NCBI RefSeq assembly: GCF_001294575.1
Contig: NZ_CP012676.1
Coordinates: 1,178,001-1,242,000, forward strand
Reading direction: 5' to 3'
Origin: Pseudomonas versuta
Lineage (GTDB): Bacteria; Pseudomonadota; Gammaproteobacteria; Pseudomonadales; Pseudomonadaceae
Length of the DNA: 64,000 bases
Part shown: in pieces, positions 44,092 through 52,241 of the stretch
How positions within the stretch are numbered: position 1 is the stretch's first letter
Layout of the letters: each line of letters begins with the position of its first letter
Program-made: the position numbers and the translations under genes
Notes under the pieces: model-generated
The model's input: only the letters and a program-made list of their open reading frames with translations
Databases searched by the model: none
Told to the model about the DNA's origin: nothing

Positions 44092-44862
44092 ATGAAAAAG
44101 CTGTTTGCCCTTGTGGCCGTGCTTGCTGCTTTTACCGCCCAGGCGAACGAGAAACTGGTGGTCGGTGCCAGCCCGGTGCCCCATGCCGAGATTCTTGAGT
44201 TCGTCAAACCGCAACTGGCCCAGGAGGGGGTTGATCTGGATATCAAAGTGTTCAGCGACTTTATCCAGCCCAACGTGCAGTTGGCGGAGAAAAACATCGA
44301 CGCCAACTACTACCAGTACCGACCGTTTCTGGATGAGTTCAACAAGACCCGGCACACCGATCTGGTGCCGGTAGCGGGTGTGCACATCGAACCTTTCGGT
44401 GCCTATTCGACCCGGATCAAAAACATCTCCGAGCTTAAGGATGGCGCCTCCGTGGCCATTCCCAATGACCCGGTGAACGCCGGTCGCGCACTGGTGCTGC
44501 TGGACGAAGCGGGGCTGATCAAGCTCAAGGACCCAAGCAACACACTGTCGACCACCCGCGACATCGCCGAGAACCCCAAACACCTGAAAATCCGCGAGCT
44601 GGAAGGGGCATTGCTGGCCCGTGCAGTGAACCAGGTCGACCTGGCTTTCGTGTTCGCCAACTACGCCCTGGAAGCCGGTATCGACACCAACAGCGCGCTG
44701 ATTGTCGAGAAGGGCAAGGACCTGTATATCGAATACCTGGTGGCCCGTGCGGACAACATCGATAGCCCGGCCATCCAGAAACTGGCCAAGGCACTGAACT
44801 CACCGCAAGTGCGCGAGTTCATCCTCACGCGCTACAAAGGTCAGATCGTTCCGGGCTTCTAA
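44092..44862 (+). CDS. metQ: MetQ/NlpA-family substrate-binding protein
   Basis: A 256-residue periplasmic binding protein. The signal peptide ends at TAQA-NE (about residue 19) with no lipobox cysteine, so unlike E. coli MetQ it is probably free in the periplasm. Family motifs include VGASPVPHAEILEFVKPQL, DANYYQYRPFLDEF, IPNDPVNAGRAL and the NYALEAG segment. It works with the upstream MetI. ATG at 44092 has GGAG nine bases before; the TTG at 44074 is not needed. It overlaps the end of the convergent methyltransferase gene by four bases. Confidence 0.9.
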   Translation: MKKLFALVAVLAAFTAQANEKLVVGASPVPHAEILEFVKPQLAQEGVDLDIKVFSDFIQPNVQLAEKNIDANYYQYRPFLDEFNKTRHTDLVPVAGVHIEPFGAYSTRIKNISELKDGASVAIPNDPVNAGRALVLLDEAGLIKLKDPSNTLSTTRDIAENPKHLKIRELEGALLARAVNQVDLAFVFANYALEAGIDTNSALIVEKGKDLYIEYLVARADNIDSPAIQKLAKALNSPQVREFILTRYKGQIVPGF

Positions 44863-45596
44863 GGCAGCTGGCGGCTGGCTGCCACGATCAGCATCATCGG
44901 CCGATGCATCTCATCCGCAAGACCGGGGCAGCTGGCCAGATCCTCGGCATCCGGTCCCCATTCGTTTATGTGGTCGAGGGTGAACCCGGTTTCGATCAGC
45001 AGATTGAGCAGGGTGCCCAGCGTACGGTGATGCTTGATCACACCCTTGCTCAGCCAGTCGGTTGAGCGCGGGCCTTGCTGTTGGTAGTGGTCGACCGGCC
45101 AGGTTTTTTGCCCTTGGGCGTCAATGATCCAGCCCGGTTTGAGGCTGGCCATGTAGATCGGATGCTCAATCGAAAACACCAGCTTGCCACCCGGCAGCAG
45201 GGCGTCAAACACCTTGCGCAGCAATGCTCCCAGGTCCTGGATGTAGTGCAATGCCAGCGAGCTGTAGACCAGGTCGAAGCCCGACTCTGCAAGTACCAGC
45301 TGTTCCAGATCAGCCCGCCGGTAAGTGATGCGCGGGTCGTTATGGCTGGCCCTGGCGCGCTCCAGCATCTTGTTTGAAACGTCCAGCCCCAGCACGCTGG
45401 CAGCGCCCTGTTGCGCCGCCCAGTGACAGAACCAGCCATAACCGCAGCCCAGATCCAGCACCTTGCACCCGGCCAGCGGCGGCAACAGCGAGCGCAGGGC
45501 CGGCCATTCAGGCGCACCGTCCAGGCCTTCAACGGAGCGTGGCAAGCGGCTGTACCCCTCGAAGAACTCGGGAGTGTCATAGATGTTCTGGGTCAT
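44859..45596 (-). CDS. Class I SAM-dependent methyltransferase
   Basis: A 245-residue methyltransferase with motif I VLDLGCGYGWFCHW (SAM binding), acidic residue after LGLDVS, and motif IV FDLVYSSLALHYI. Start at 45596 has GGAGG ten bases upstream; the longer frame is unsupported. It belongs to the UbiE/Methyltransf_11-like group; substrate unknown. It is on the opposite strand to the sulfur genes and shares none of their promoter elements, so linkage to sulfur metabolism is not implied. Confidence 0.85.
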   Translation of the reverse strand: MTQNIYDTPEFFEGYSRLPRSVEGLDGAPEWPALRSLLPPLAGCKVLDLGCGYGWFCHWAAQQGAASVLGLDVSNKMLERARASHNDPRITYRRADLEQLVLAESGFDLVYSSLALHYIQDLGALLRKVFDALLPGGKLVFSIEHPIYMASLKPGWIIDAQGQKTWPVDHYQQQGPRSTDWLSKGVIKHHRTLGTLLNLLIETGFTLDHINEWGPDAEDLASCPGLADEMHRPMMLIVAASRQLP

Positions 45597-45633
45597 GGGT
45601 GACGCCTCCAAATGTACATACACCGCAAAATCA

Positions 45634-45701
45634 CTGTAGGAGCGAGCTTGCTCGCGAGCTCTTTGAACATCAACAGCTCGCCAGCAAACTCGCTCCAGCA
45701 G
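45634..45701. repeat. REP pair (CTGTAGGAGCGAGC type)
   Basis: CTGTAGGAGCGAGCTTGC at the left and an imperfect inverted CTCGCTCCAGCAG at the right enclose a GCTCGC-rich centre. It lies between the methyltransferase start and the enhancer element of the next operon. Confidence 0.65.
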
Positions 45702-45712
45702 AGGATCTGCGC

Positions 45713-45747
45713 TGTTGCCTGGCCAACAATAGATACACAGACTGTGC
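45713..45747 (+). promoter_or_regulatory. Sulfur-regulon enhancer element, copy 3 (reductase-monooxygenase)
   Basis: TGTTG (45713-45717), six bases, CAACA (45724-45728), then CACAGACTGTG ending at 45746. Order and spacing match the copies at 41993 and 49423, although the right arm is less conserved (TGTGC in place of TGTTG). A sigma-54 promoter follows 57 bases on. Confidence 0.65.
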
Positions 45748-45802
45748 GGCTCTCAACAACGCTGGCCGCTCAATGGGCCCCGGGACACAAGCTTGAGCAC
45801 CG

Positions 45803-45818
45803 TGGCATGTTAGCTGCA
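45803..45818 (+). promoter_or_regulatory. Sigma-54 promoter of the reductase-monooxygenase unit
   Basis: TGGCATGTTAGCTGCA: GG at 45804-45805 and GC at 45816-45817, ten bases apart, close to the TGGCACG-N4-TTGCA consensus. Predicted start near 45829, 32 bases before the aldo/keto reductase ATG. Confidence 0.75.
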
Positions 45819-45860
45819 AGGACCTGGCCCCGGCTTCAAAACTTAATTAAAGGATCACTC

Positions 45861-46913
45861 ATGCGTTACCGCCAACTGGGCAGCAGCGATATCAAGGTCA
45901 GCGTCATCGGGCTTGGGACCATGACCTGGGGTCATCAAAACAGCGAAAGCGATGCCCACCAGCAGATCGAGCTGGCGCTGGCAGAAGGTGTCAATCTGAT
46001 CGACACCGCCGAGATGTACCCCACGCCGACCCATGCCGATACCTGGCGTACCACTGAACGCTATATCGGCAACTGGCTGGCACGCAGTGGTCGCCGGGAC
46101 GAGGTGGTACTGGCCAGTAAAATTGCCGGCCCCGCCCGCGAACCCGGCGGGCAGTTGCACATTCGCGAGGGCCTGACCCGCCACGACAGGCGCAATATTG
46201 TCGAGGCGCTGGACGGCAGTCTCAAGCGTCTTAATACCGACTATCTGGACCTCTATCAATTGCACTGGCCGGACCGGGCGACCAATTTTTTCGGTCTGCG
46301 CGAGTATCCGTATGTTGAGGACAACCAGAGCGTGGCCATTGAAGAAACGCTGTCGGTGCTGGCCGAACAGGTCAAGGCCGGCAAGATCCGGCACATTGGC
46401 GTGTCCAACGAAACCCCCTGGGGCGTGGCCGAATTTATCAAGCAGAGTGAGCGCCTGGGTTTGCCGCGCATTGTCAGTGTGCAAAACCCCTACAGCTTGA
46501 TCAGCCGTTTGTACGAGGGCGGGCTCTCGGAGTTCAGCCACCGCGAAGGCGTAGGGCTGCTGGCGTATTCACCCCTGGCATTCGGCTCGCTGACCGGCAA
46601 ATACCTGGGCGGTGCGCGTCCCCAGGGCTCGCGTCTGTCGTCGGTGTACCGCACGTTCACCCGCTATGACGGCCCGGAGGTAGACCAGGCCGTCAGCGGT
46701 TACCTGCAGATCGCCAGAGAGCACAACCTGAGCCCGGCGCAACTGGCCCTGGCTTACGTCATCAACAAACCCTTTGTGGCCAGTGCTCTGACGGGCCAGA
46801 CCAGCCTCGCCCAGTTACGCGAAAACCTCGGCGCGCTGCACATCACCCTGGATCAAGAAATCCTGGCCCGGATCGAGGCCGTGCACCAGCGCACACCCAA
46901 CCCTGCGCCGTAG
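45861..46913 (+). CDS. NADP(H)-dependent aldo/keto reductase (Tas-like)
   Basis: A 350-residue TIM-barrel reductase. The catalytic tetrad is Asp48, Tyr53, Lys87 and His135 (LIDTAEMY, LASKIAG, LYQLHWPD). RHIGVSNETPWG and AYSPLAFGSLTGKY are typical of the Tas/YghZ branch. The monooxygenase gene follows 11 bases later in the same sulfur-responsive unit, so it may reduce an aldehyde or ketone released when a C-S bond is cleaved. That substrate link is inference. Confidence 0.88.
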   Translation: MRYRQLGSSDIKVSVIGLGTMTWGHQNSESDAHQQIELALAEGVNLIDTAEMYPTPTHADTWRTTERYIGNWLARSGRRDEVVLASKIAGPAREPGGQLHIREGLTRHDRRNIVEALDGSLKRLNTDYLDLYQLHWPDRATNFFGLREYPYVEDNQSVAIEETLSVLAEQVKAGKIRHIGVSNETPWGVAEFIKQSERLGLPRIVSVQNPYSLISRLYEGGLSEFSHREGVGLLAYSPLAFGSLTGKYLGGARPQGSRLSSVYRTFTRYDGPEVDQAVSGYLQIAREHNLSPAQLALAYVINKPFVASALTGQTSLAQLRENLGALHITLDQEILARIEAVHQRTPNPAP

Positions 46914-46924
46914 GAGCACGACTG

Positions 46925-48319
46925 ATGCCCAAGCAACTGCATGTCAATCTGTTTGAAATGAACTGTGTGAGCCATATCGTCCACGGGCTGTGGGTGCATC
47001 CCGAGAACAACCGGCACCGCTTCAACGATCTGGACTACTGGACCGAACTGGCTCAATTGCTGGAGTACGGTACGTTCGACGGGGTGTTTCTGGCGGATGT
47101 GATTGGCACCTACGATCAATTTCGAGATGGCCCGCAAACCGCATTGCGCGAGGCCATGCAAATCCCCAGCAATGATCCGTTGATGGTGATTCCGGCCATG
47201 GCGGCGGTCACCAAAAACCTCGGGTTTGGCGCTACCTTTTCCACCACCTACGAGCCGCCATTTGCCTTTGCGCGACGCATGAGCACCCTCGATCACCTGA
47301 CCAAAGGCCGGGTGGGCTGGAACATCGTGACCTCTTATCTACCCAATGCAGCGCGCAATTTCGGGCATGCCACAGAGGTGGTGCATGACCACCGCTACGA
47401 GATCGCCGACGAATATCTGGATGTGCTTTACAAGTTGTGGGAGGGCTCCTGGGACGATGACGCGGTGATCCAGGACCGCGAGCAACGGATCTACACCGAC
47501 CCGGCCAAAGTGCGCTATATCGATCACGTCGGCGAGCATTTCAAAGTCGCCGGGCCGCATTTGTGCCAGCCTTCGCCCCAGCGCACCCCGGTGCTGTTCC
47601 AGGCCACCGGGTCAGCGGCGGGTATCGAATTTGCCGGGCGTCACGCTGAAGTGGTGTTTACCGGCGGTATCGACACGGCGGCGGTACGCGCCAATATCCA
47701 GGCCATGCGCAGCAAGGCGATCGCCCATGAGCGTGACCCGGCGGGGTTGAAATTCATCGTCATGGCCGGGGTGATCGTTGGCCGTACCGACGAAGAGGTC
47801 AGCCGCAAACTCGACAGCTATCGCCAGTTGATGAGCGTTGAAGCGTCCCTGGCCCATGCCCAGTCGGCGGTTGATTTGACGGCCTACCCCGGCGATGCCC
47901 TGATCAGCGATTTGATCAGGCTTGAGGTCAAGGGCTGGCAGAGTTTGCAGCGCTACAAACCCGAGTGGACGGTAAGCACCGTGTTGGCCCAGTTCTCGGG
48001 TTTTAACCGGGAGCGTTTTTTCGTTGCCGGAACCCCGACTGTAGTCGCCGACCAGATCGAAAAGTGGCTGGATGAGGACGGCATCGACGGGATCAATTTG
48101 CGTCAGTACCTGTCCTTTGAAACCGCGCGCGATTTCATTGAACTGGTGGTGCCGGAGTTGCGCCGTCGCGGACGTTTTCGCGAGCGCTACAGCGAGGGTG
48201 AAACCCTGCGCGAACGCTTGTTCGGTGCAGGGCAAGCGCGCTTGCCGGATGATCATTTCGGCGCCCGATACCGCGACCCGGCAGTACTGCGCCAACCGGC
48301 GCAGCCGTTGCGTTTTTGA
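46925..48319 (+). CDS. NtaA/SnaA/DszA-family FMN-dependent monooxygenase
   Basis: A 464-residue flavin-dependent monooxygenase of the luciferase-like class, NtaA/DmoA/DszA branch. Features: VNLFEMNCVSH at the N-terminus, the family signatures GRVGWNIVTSYLPNAARNFG and VLFQATGSAAGIEFAGRHAE. Relatives use FMNH2 and oxygen to break C-S or C-N bonds (dibenzothiophene sulfone, dimethyl sulfide, nitrilotriacetate). The sigma-54/enhancer promoter shared with sfnB and the ABC transporter argues for desulfurisation. A flavin reductase is not encoded nearby. The REP array begins 42 bases after the stop. Confidence 0.9.
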   Translation: MPKQLHVNLFEMNCVSHIVHGLWVHPENNRHRFNDLDYWTELAQLLEYGTFDGVFLADVIGTYDQFRDGPQTALREAMQIPSNDPLMVIPAMAAVTKNLGFGATFSTTYEPPFAFARRMSTLDHLTKGRVGWNIVTSYLPNAARNFGHATEVVHDHRYEIADEYLDVLYKLWEGSWDDDAVIQDREQRIYTDPAKVRYIDHVGEHFKVAGPHLCQPSPQRTPVLFQATGSAAGIEFAGRHAEVVFTGGIDTAAVRANIQAMRSKAIAHERDPAGLKFIVMAGVIVGRTDEEVSRKLDSYRQLMSVEASLAHAQSAVDLTAYPGDALISDLIRLEVKGWQSLQRYKPEWTVSTVLAQFSGFNRERFFVAGTPTVVADQIEKWLDEDGIDGINLRQYLSFETARDFIELVVPELRRRGRFRERYSEGETLRERLFGAGQARLPDDHFGARYRDPAVLRQPAQPLRF

Positions 48320-48360
48320 TCCGGAACTTGGCCCTGCACAATCATTGCGCGAGCTGGCTA

Positions 48361-49415
48361 GCGCAGCGATGGTAATCCTCGGTTGATGCGGTAGTCGCTG
48401 ACGAGGAACGAGGCTGCGATGGACTGCGCAGCAGGCCCGATGAATGAAGGCCCTGCGGACCTTATCGCAGCCTCGTGCCTCGTCAGCGACTACAAGAGCT
48501 GACCGTTTTTCATAGCAATTGCCGCAGGCGGCGTCCGATTGCGCAGCGATGGTAATCCTCGGTTGATGCGGTAGTCGCTGACGAGGAACGAGGCTGCGAT
48601 GGACTGCGCAGCAGGCCCGATGAATGAAGGCCCTGCAGCCCTTATCGCAGCCTCGTGCCTCGTCAGCGACTACAAGAGCTGACCGTTTTTCATAGCAATT
48701 GCCGCAGGCGACGTCCGATTGCGCAGCGATGGTAATCCTCGGTTGATGCGGTAGTCGCTGACGAGGAACGAGGCTGCGATGGACTGCGCAGCAGGCCCGA
48801 TGAATGAAGGCCCTGCGGCCCTTATCGCAGCCTCGTGCCTCGTCAGCGACTACAAGAGCTGACCGTTTTTCATAGCAATTGCCGCAGGCGACGTCCGATT
48901 GCGCAGCGATCGTAATCCTCGGTTGATGCGGTAGTCGCTGACGAGGAACGAGGCTGCGATGGACTGCGCAGCAGGCCCGATGAATGAAGGCCCTGCAGCC
49001 CTTATCGCAGCCTCGTGCCTCGTCAGCGACTACAAGAGCTGACCGTTTTTCATAGCAATTGCCGCAGGCGACGTCCGATTGCGCAGCGATGGTAATCCTC
49101 GGTTGATGCGGTAGTCGCTGACGAGGAACGAGGCTGCGATGGACTGCGCAGCAGGCCCGATGAATGAAGGCCCTGCAGCCCTTATCGCAGCCTCGTGCCT
49201 CGTCAGCGACTACAAGAGCTGACCGTTTTTCATAGCAATTGCCGCAGGCGACGTCCGATTGCGCAGCGATGGTAATCCTCGGTTGATGCGGTAGTCGCTG
49301 ACGAGGAACGAGGCTGCGATGGACTGCGCAGCAGGCCCGATGAATGAAGGCCCTGCGGCCCTTATCGCAGCCTCGTGCCTCGTCAGCGACTACAAGAGCT
49401 GCCCGCTTTTCGTAG
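48361..49415. repeat. Tandem array of six 180-bp REPIN-derived units
   Basis: Units begin at 48361, 48541, 48721, 48901, 49081 and 49261, each exactly 180 bases, with only a handful of substitutions (for example CTGCGGACC, CTGCAGCCC or CTGCGGCCC near position 95 of the unit). The sixth diverges after 49401. Each unit holds an inverted pair of the GTAGTCGCTGACGAGG core and a reversed copy of the GAGGATTACGATCGC element seen at 38645. No spacers or coding sequence are present. Confidence 0.93.
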
Positions 49416-49422
49416 CGGCAAC

Positions 49423-49457
49423 TGTTGGCTCACCAACAGTTGCCGCACAGAGTGTTG
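49423..49457 (+). promoter_or_regulatory. Sulfur-regulon enhancer element, copy 2 (ABC transporter)
   Basis: TGTTG (49423-49427), six bases, CAACAGT (49434-49440), then AGTGTTG (49451-49457) with CACAG before it. The left part is itself a perfect palindrome, GGCAACTGTTGG-ctca-CCAACAGTTGCC (49417-49444). It is the strongest of the three copies. The sigma-54 -24 lies 55 bases downstream. Confidence 0.75.
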
Positions 49458-49510
49458 GTTTTACCCCGGCAGCACCTCGCGTTTCCCCCCTGTTTACGGG
49501 CCGAAAAAAT

Positions 49511-49526
49511 CGGCATGGCTTGTGCA
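49511..49526 (+). promoter_or_regulatory. Sigma-54 promoter of the ABC transporter-sfnB2 operon
   Basis: CGGCATGGCTTGTGCA: GG at 49512-49513 and GC at 49524-49525, ten bases apart. Predicted start near 49537, 25 bases before the first gene. Confidence 0.72.
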
Positions 49527-49561
49527 ATAGCCTTGTTCCCGGACTTTAGGCAGTAAGCCCC

Positions 49562-51247
49562 ATGCTCGAACTCTCGCCCCATTTGCGATCTCAAGGCCGA
49601 CGATCCAGGTCGCTGCTCAAGAGCACTCCCCTCATTGGCCTCGCTGCCCTGTGCAGCCTGCTGATCGGCTGCGGCCAGGATGCATCGACGGTCGCGCGCA
49701 GTGACAAACCGGTCAGCGGCGGCACGCTGGTGTACGCCACTGACCGTGAACCCACGTGCCTGGACCCCCATGTCAGCGGTGACATGCCGCAAGTGTTTAT
49801 CGGCCAGCAGTATCTCGACTCGCTGGTGTCGATGGACCAGCAGGGGCAAATAGGGCCGTGGCTGGCCAAGGGCTGGGAGGTGTCGGCCGACGGTCTGGTT
49901 TACACCTTCCACCTGCGCAACGATGTGCACTTCACCGACGGCACGCCATTCAACGCGGCTGCGGTCAAGGCCAACCTCGATCACATGGCCAATCCGAAAA
50001 CCCAGTCCAGTACTGCCGGTGGCTACATCCGCCAATACCGCAGCACCGAGGTGCTCGATGACTACACGGCAGTGGTGCATCTGGCCACACCCTATGCCGC
50101 ATTTCTGGAGGTGCTGGCGCAAGGTTTTCTCGGCATTGAATCGCCCACGGCATTGCTGCGCTCCCGTGACCAGAACTGTGAAAGCCCGGTGGGCAGCGGC
50201 CCGTTCAAGATCGTCAAGTGGGACCGCCAGAGCCAGGTCGAACTGGTACGCAACCCCGATTACAACTGGGCGCCACCCACCGCCAGGCATCAGGGCCCGG
50301 CATGGCTGGAGCGCATTGTGTGGAAGTTCATTCAGGAGCCATCGGTGCGGTTTGCCTCGCTGCAGGCCGGCGAGGTCGACGTGATTGAGGCGCTGCCGCC
50401 CGAATCCCATGAAGCGGCGCGGCGCAATCCGGACTTGACCATGCTGGTCGCCCTGCGTCCGGGCAATCCCACCAACGGCACGCTGAATATCACCCGCGCT
50501 CCCTTCGATAACGTGAACGTGCGTGAAGCCTTTGTGCGCAGCGCCGATGTCGAGGGCGCCCTGAAAAGCGTGTACTTCAATGAGTTCCCCCGTGCCGGTG
50601 GCGCGCTGAGTTCGGCCACGCGTTTTTACAGCCCGGACTTTGAACATGCCCAGGACTACGACCAGGGCCTCGCCGCGCAGCTACTGGATGAAAGTGGCTG
50701 GACCGGGCGCGACGCCGAGGGCTATCGCACCCGTGACGGTAAACGCCTGCAAGTGCATGTGGTGATTGGCAACCGCACACCGCCCTCTGAACTGACGCTG
50801 TGGGAGCAAGTGCAGGCCACCACGCGCAAGGCCGGGTTTGAACTGCTGATCGAGCAGATGAGCGATGTCCTGGCCACCCAGCGTCAGGCCGACTGGGACT
50901 ACGACATCCGGGTGGGCTACTGGAACACCAACACCGCAGACGTGCTGCGGATTGTGTTCGGCTCAGAGTTCGTGCAGCCGGCAGGCGTCGGTGGCTACCA
51001 CCAGAACACCGCCGGGTTCGCCAGCCCGCAGTTTGACGCAATCAACCAGCAAGCCCTGGCCACCCAGGACCCCGAACAGCGTCGAGCCCTGTACTACAAG
51101 ACCCAGCAGATTGCTTCGCAGCAATACCTGCAACTGACCACCTACCCGCAAAGCTCGCGTCTGGGGATCTACAAAACCACCCAGGGCGTTCGGCTGGAGC
51201 CTTCGCTGGCGGTGACTTACCTGTATGACGCCTGGGTCAACAAATGA
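49562..51247 (+). CDS. ABC transporter substrate-binding lipoprotein (DppA/OppA/NikA family)
   Basis: A 561-residue SBP_bac_5 protein. The N-terminal signal ends in the lipobox LLIGC, anchoring it to the membrane. LDPHVSGDMPQVFIGQQYLD and LAKGWEVSADGLVYTFHLR are the classic family segments. Peptide-type binding proteins of this family also carry nickel, glutathione and opines; the sulfur-type promoter suggests a sulfur-containing ligand. ATG at 49562 gives a long basic n-region (to about residue 20), so an internal start is possible. Followed by two permeases and a fused ATPase. Confidence 0.88.
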   Translation: MLELSPHLRSQGRRSRSLLKSTPLIGLAALCSLLIGCGQDASTVARSDKPVSGGTLVYATDREPTCLDPHVSGDMPQVFIGQQYLDSLVSMDQQGQIGPWLAKGWEVSADGLVYTFHLRNDVHFTDGTPFNAAAVKANLDHMANPKTQSSTAGGYIRQYRSTEVLDDYTAVVHLATPYAAFLEVLAQGFLGIESPTALLRSRDQNCESPVGSGPFKIVKWDRQSQVELVRNPDYNWAPPTARHQGPAWLERIVWKFIQEPSVRFASLQAGEVDVIEALPPESHEAARRNPDLTMLVALRPGNPTNGTLNITRAPFDNVNVREAFVRSADVEGALKSVYFNEFPRAGGALSSATRFYSPDFEHAQDYDQGLAAQLLDESGWTGRDAEGYRTRDGKRLQVHVVIGNRTPPSELTLWEQVQATTRKAGFELLIEQMSDVLATQRQADWDYDIRVGYWNTNTADVLRIVFGSEFVQPAGVGGYHQNTAGFASPQFDAINQQALATQDPEQRRALYYKTQQIASQQYLQLTTYPQSSRLGIYKTTQGVRLEPSLAVTYLYDAWVNK

Positions 51248-51260
51248 GAGGGGTAAACCA

Positions 51261-52241
51261 ATGAGCGCAATCACATACTCCAGTCCACGGCACGAACGTT
51301 TGACCCGGCTGGCCCGTCGCGCGGCATGGCGTCTGGCAGGCGGGGTGCTGGTGCTGTGGGCCGTCGCGACCCTGACGTTCTTCGCCTTGCACCTGATGCC
51401 GGGCGATCCGGTGCTGGCCATTCTTGGCGGCGCCAGTGGTAACCCGACCGCAGAGACCATTGCTGAAGCCACCCGTGAGTTTGGTCTGGACAAGCCGTTG
51501 GCGGTTCAATATGCGCTGTACCTGGGGCGTGTGTTGCAGGGCGATCTGGGGATGTCCTACTCCCAGCACTTACCGGTCACGCGCGTGCTCGCCGAGCAAT
51601 CCTGGGCGACGTTGCAGCTGACCTTCAGCGCCCTGGCGCTGGCCTGGCTGCTGGTCCTGGCGCTGACCGTGCTCACCGCCGGCCGTGGCCGCTGGGTGTC
51701 CAGCCTGGCCTCGCTGGCTGAAACCCTGGCCGCTGCCTTGCCGCACTTCTGGCTGGGTATTTTGCTGCTGGCGGTGTTCGCCTTCGGTTTGCGCTGGTTC
51801 CCCCCGGCCGGGAGCGATGGCTGGCGCACCCTGGTGTTGCCGGCGGTGGCACTGGCCATTCCGCTGGCCGGCTTTATCGCCCAGGTCACCCGTGAATCCC
51901 TTGAACTGACACTGGAACAACCCTTTGTCCTGACCGCCCGCACCCGGGGCCTGAGTGACACGGCCGTGCGCTTCAAGCACGCGCTGCGCCATGCCGTGTT
52001 GCCCGGTATTTCGTTGTCTGGCTGGGCCATCGGCGCGCTGATCAGCGGCGCGGTGGTGATTGAAGTGATCTTTTCGCGCAAGGGCCTTGGCCGCCAGTTG
52101 TACCAGGCGGTGCAGGCGCAGGACTTGCCGCTGACTATCGGCATCAGTCTGGCGGTGGCCGCCGTCTACGTGCTGGCCAACATTGTGATCGATCTGCTGT
52201 ACCTGTGGATCGATCCGCGCCAACAGGGGAAAACCGCATGA
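51261..52241 (+). CDS. ABC transporter permease (DppB-like)
   Basis: A 326-residue permease with an N-terminal helix followed by five core helices. The family opening LTFFALHLMPGDPV and the ABC loop ARTRGLSDTAVRFKHALRHA are clear. ATG at 51261 has GAGGGGTAA upstream; the frame extends into the preceding gene but those starts are rejected. It pairs with the next permease, with which it overlaps by four bases. Confidence 0.9.
   Translation: MSAITYSSPRHERLTRLARRAAWRLAGGVLVLWAVATLTFFALHLMPGDPVLAILGGASGNPTAETIAEATREFGLDKPLAVQYALYLGRVLQGDLGMSYSQHLPVTRVLAEQSWATLQLTFSALALAWLLVLALTVLTAGRGRWVSSLASLAETLAAALPHFWLGILLLAVFAFGLRWFPPAGSDGWRTLVLPAVALAIPLAGFIAQVTRESLELTLEQPFVLTARTRGLSDTAVRFKHALRHAVLPGISLSGWAIGALISGAVVIEVIFSRKGLGRQLYQAVQAQDLPLTIGISLAVAAVYVLANIVIDLLYLWIDPRQQGKTA

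Noticed and set aside
48361..49415. CRISPR array
   Set aside because: The whole 180-bp unit repeats with no variable spacers, and the repeats are REP-type dyads; no cas genes are nearby. The same applies to 56065-56910.
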